Part shown: positions 7,201 to 7,737 of the stretch, piece by piece
Layout of the letters: each line of letters starts with the position of its first letter
How positions within the stretch are numbered: position 1 is the first letter of the stretch
NCBI GenBank assembly: GCA_965141735.1
Contig: CBCSOX010000134.1
Span: 1 to 7,737, forward strand
Direction of reading: 5' to 3'
DNA length: 7,737 nucleotides
Origin: Massilioclostridium sp965141735
GTDB taxonomy: Bacteria; Bacillota; Clostridia; Oscillospirales; Ruminococcaceae
Program-made: the position numbers and the translations under genes
The notes under the pieces: generated by a model
Database searches by the model: none
What the model saw: only the letters and a program-made list of their open reading frames with translations
What the model was told of the DNA's origin: nothing

Positions 7201-7737
7201 GGCAGCCGCCTTTTTCGGCGGTAAACAGGTGGGTGAAGCGCAGTCCAAATTCTACTTGATTCAAGATGCTGTCAACCCACCCAGCCTGCTCTACGCAAAA
7301 CGGCCGACAACTTCAAACCCTTATGGGGACACCATGTTCTTCGGCTTTATTTGTGACAACAACCGCAACAACAGCGTGTCCCTCGGATCCACCAACAGCG
7401 TTTATCTCACCTTTGATCTCCAGCAGGAGGCGGATTTCAACACAGTGCTGCTCTTTGAAAAATACTATGTCGGCATTAATCAGGTGCGCACAGTGGAAAT
7501 TCAGTACTCCAACGACGGCGAAAATTTTACAACCGTCGCCTCCAAATACATACAGTCGAACGGCAGCATCCGGTTTGACACGGTCCGCGCCCGCTATCTC
7601 CGGGTCAACATGCCTGATTGCGTCGATCCAGTCATATCGGAAATCGAGTTGTACAACGTCGAATCGCTTGACATGAGCTACCTCCTTCTTGAATCCCAGC
7701 AGGACACCTTCCTGCCCGGCTACTATGTTCCGCTCAG
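4220..7737 (+). CDS. Secreted multidomain GH29 alpha-L-fucosidase (3' partial)
   Basis: Frame 2 is open from ATG 4220 to the window edge: at least 1172 codons, no stop seen. GH29 enzymes remove alpha-linked L-fucose by a retaining mechanism. Residues 1-46 are a signal peptide (basic n-region, hydrophobic 23-38, cleavage near AFA-SA or ASA-GG). An Ig-like module follows at about 60-168, with conserved W112 and a 'KYIRFEVTP' strand. Residues 170-350 are unassigned. The barrel spans about 350-690: GMFIHWD at 358-364, KHH at 425-427, and nucleophile Asp520 in DIFWADG. Acid/base candidates are Glu597 and Glu610. A beta-sandwich (687-795) precedes a helical linker (802-934), a chitobiase C-terminal-like module (935-1014, IRYTTDGTDPT) and an F5/8-type C or CBM32-like module (1017-1148). 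The last modules probably bind glycans. The usual GH29 HWG and KHHDG appear as HWD and KHHGG. Its own promoter and leader lie upstream. The family call is firm; the exact fucosyl linkage cannot be read. Confidence 0.9.
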   Translation, partial: MKKGNDLRDISARGKRTKRTAKITAALVACAIAVSAISPLTAFASAGGEPIDMGSLDRPNYAEAIKCSVIFPYINGDDVLDSTLTGRYTLSLDGKSVPDGSVDPLDESTFQWYIGESRNGDFAPIEGETGKTYAIRESDLNKYIRFEVTPKSGGALGRAIQSDPVGPVMSREEFGRISPRLRKEERYLQSRNNLSLEIRQRFSNCVYFSVDETYGGEDKTPVSQIVGSQHYYSNGLRQAFENARPQVQDGAVMVNKAFVSTVLGAPDYDFAGADLVALDQVAAGLKRTVFYGTQAVAAGANGNYRSTAQAEGLVIVSDTPIDIDVVADRDVLNEMVNQLYDLRASEEELAWFRDAKLGMFIHWDPGTMSGKEIGWGRTPGPYKITAKVPDYDLAYLDFDPADFDPADIARKAKEMGCKYLVFTSKHHGGFAMWNTNFFAEHSIEGTPYAERSEQQETDIIRQLADAVHAEGLKFGLYYSPQDWYNDYWSSSEHYRWMETYIGQLNELMSSYGKVDIFWADGICSALQSFYNPAPEGWTEAWGAWDPRTVLRRVKQLQPGIILNDRYAYRWEDPKLWDSEGEPNKLPLDIAGDYVAPEQTTGSFHNEYPWESCMTIDQGTSWSYNGPTGAKTPKDLAGFLINNTCNDGNLLLNIGLMPNGQFSQVHLDAFAELGSWLQQNAEAFYNTRGGPYVEPGWGGSAYRTNEDGTTTLYLHISPSVRGSYAVQGNTLTIQRPSDGKIYSSAIVLGHPEINLDFELNEEGYTFTLPEGMAFADGKSLSSIDTIIKLDENFDATVEYTLRYAEIKLEEMNAPDYPAVLKRYRPLLEEKYNQLRAASEPQDQQTAMEELKKIQGSIGDAERIEKALVILEQTKENQVVGDHAWEMPAAIKTAIEARIKAAYAALMLPETDRAKLAAWSDSIQQDQDYFESLKKIAVVSFHPQDDIISPLERLSMSTDSQDLSIRYTTDGTDPTDSSKLYSEPFNAPNQGNFEIRAAAFFGGKQVGEAQSKFYLIQDAVNPPSLLYAKRPTTSNPYGDTMFFGFICDNNRNNSVSLGSTNSVYLTFDLQQEADFNTVLLFEKYYVGINQVRTVEIQYSNDGENFTTVASKYIQSNGSIRFDTVRARYLRVNMPDCVDPVISEIELYNVESLDMSYLLLESQQDTFLPGYYVPL

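Noticed and set aside
5072..7264. A 730-codon open frame on the minus strand
   Set aside because: It lies wholly opposite the GH29 gene, whose motifs are clear. Such long antisense frames arise from GC-biased third positions. Its translation shows no recognisable domain and it has no sensible start context.

Overview
The window carries two large, co-directional genes for exported carbohydrate-active enzymes, separated by a 493-base AT-rich intergenic region. Both genes are cut by the window edges. The moderately GC-rich coding DNA, strong AGGAGG ribosome binding sites, a C-terminal SPKTG-type sortase signal with a Lys tail, FIVAR-like repeats and a long-n-region signal peptide all suggest a Gram-positive Bacillota (clostridial) bacterium. 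A gut-type member of the Oscillospiraceae/Ruminococcaceae is the best guess; this is inference from style, not a phylogenetic result.

Region 1 (1-3726, + strand): the 3' part of a cell-wall-anchored glycoside hydrolase. The frame is open at base 1, so the true start lies upstream. Its catalytic region looks like family GH106 (alpha-L-rhamnosidases). It is followed by a GH2-like sugar-binding beta-sandwich, four degenerate FIVAR-like helical repeats, and a sorting signal (SPKTG, hydrophobic stretch, KKKK). A clean intrinsic terminator follows at 3786-3823.

Region 2 (3824-4219): an AT-rich regulatory region with a perfect extended -10 promoter (TG-T-TATAAT), two AT-rich inverted repeats around it, and an inferred leader of about 240 nt. 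The leader has potentially competing hairpins and a 17-codon micro-ORF with a consensus Shine-Dalgarno, whose stop lies 30 nt before the next gene.

Region 3 (4220-7737, + strand, open at the right edge): a secreted multidomain GH29 alpha-L-fucosidase. Order: signal peptide, Ig-like module, an unassigned region of about 180 residues, the GH29 barrel (nucleophile Asp520), a beta-sandwich, a helical linker, a chitobiase C-terminal-like module and an F5/8-type C (CBM32-like) module. More protein lies beyond the window.

Together the genes suggest a surface and secreted system that removes 6-deoxyhexoses (rhamnose and fucose) from host or plant glycans. The terminator and separate promoter indicate that the two genes are transcribed independently. 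No RNA gene, mobile element, CRISPR array or minus-strand gene could be supported.
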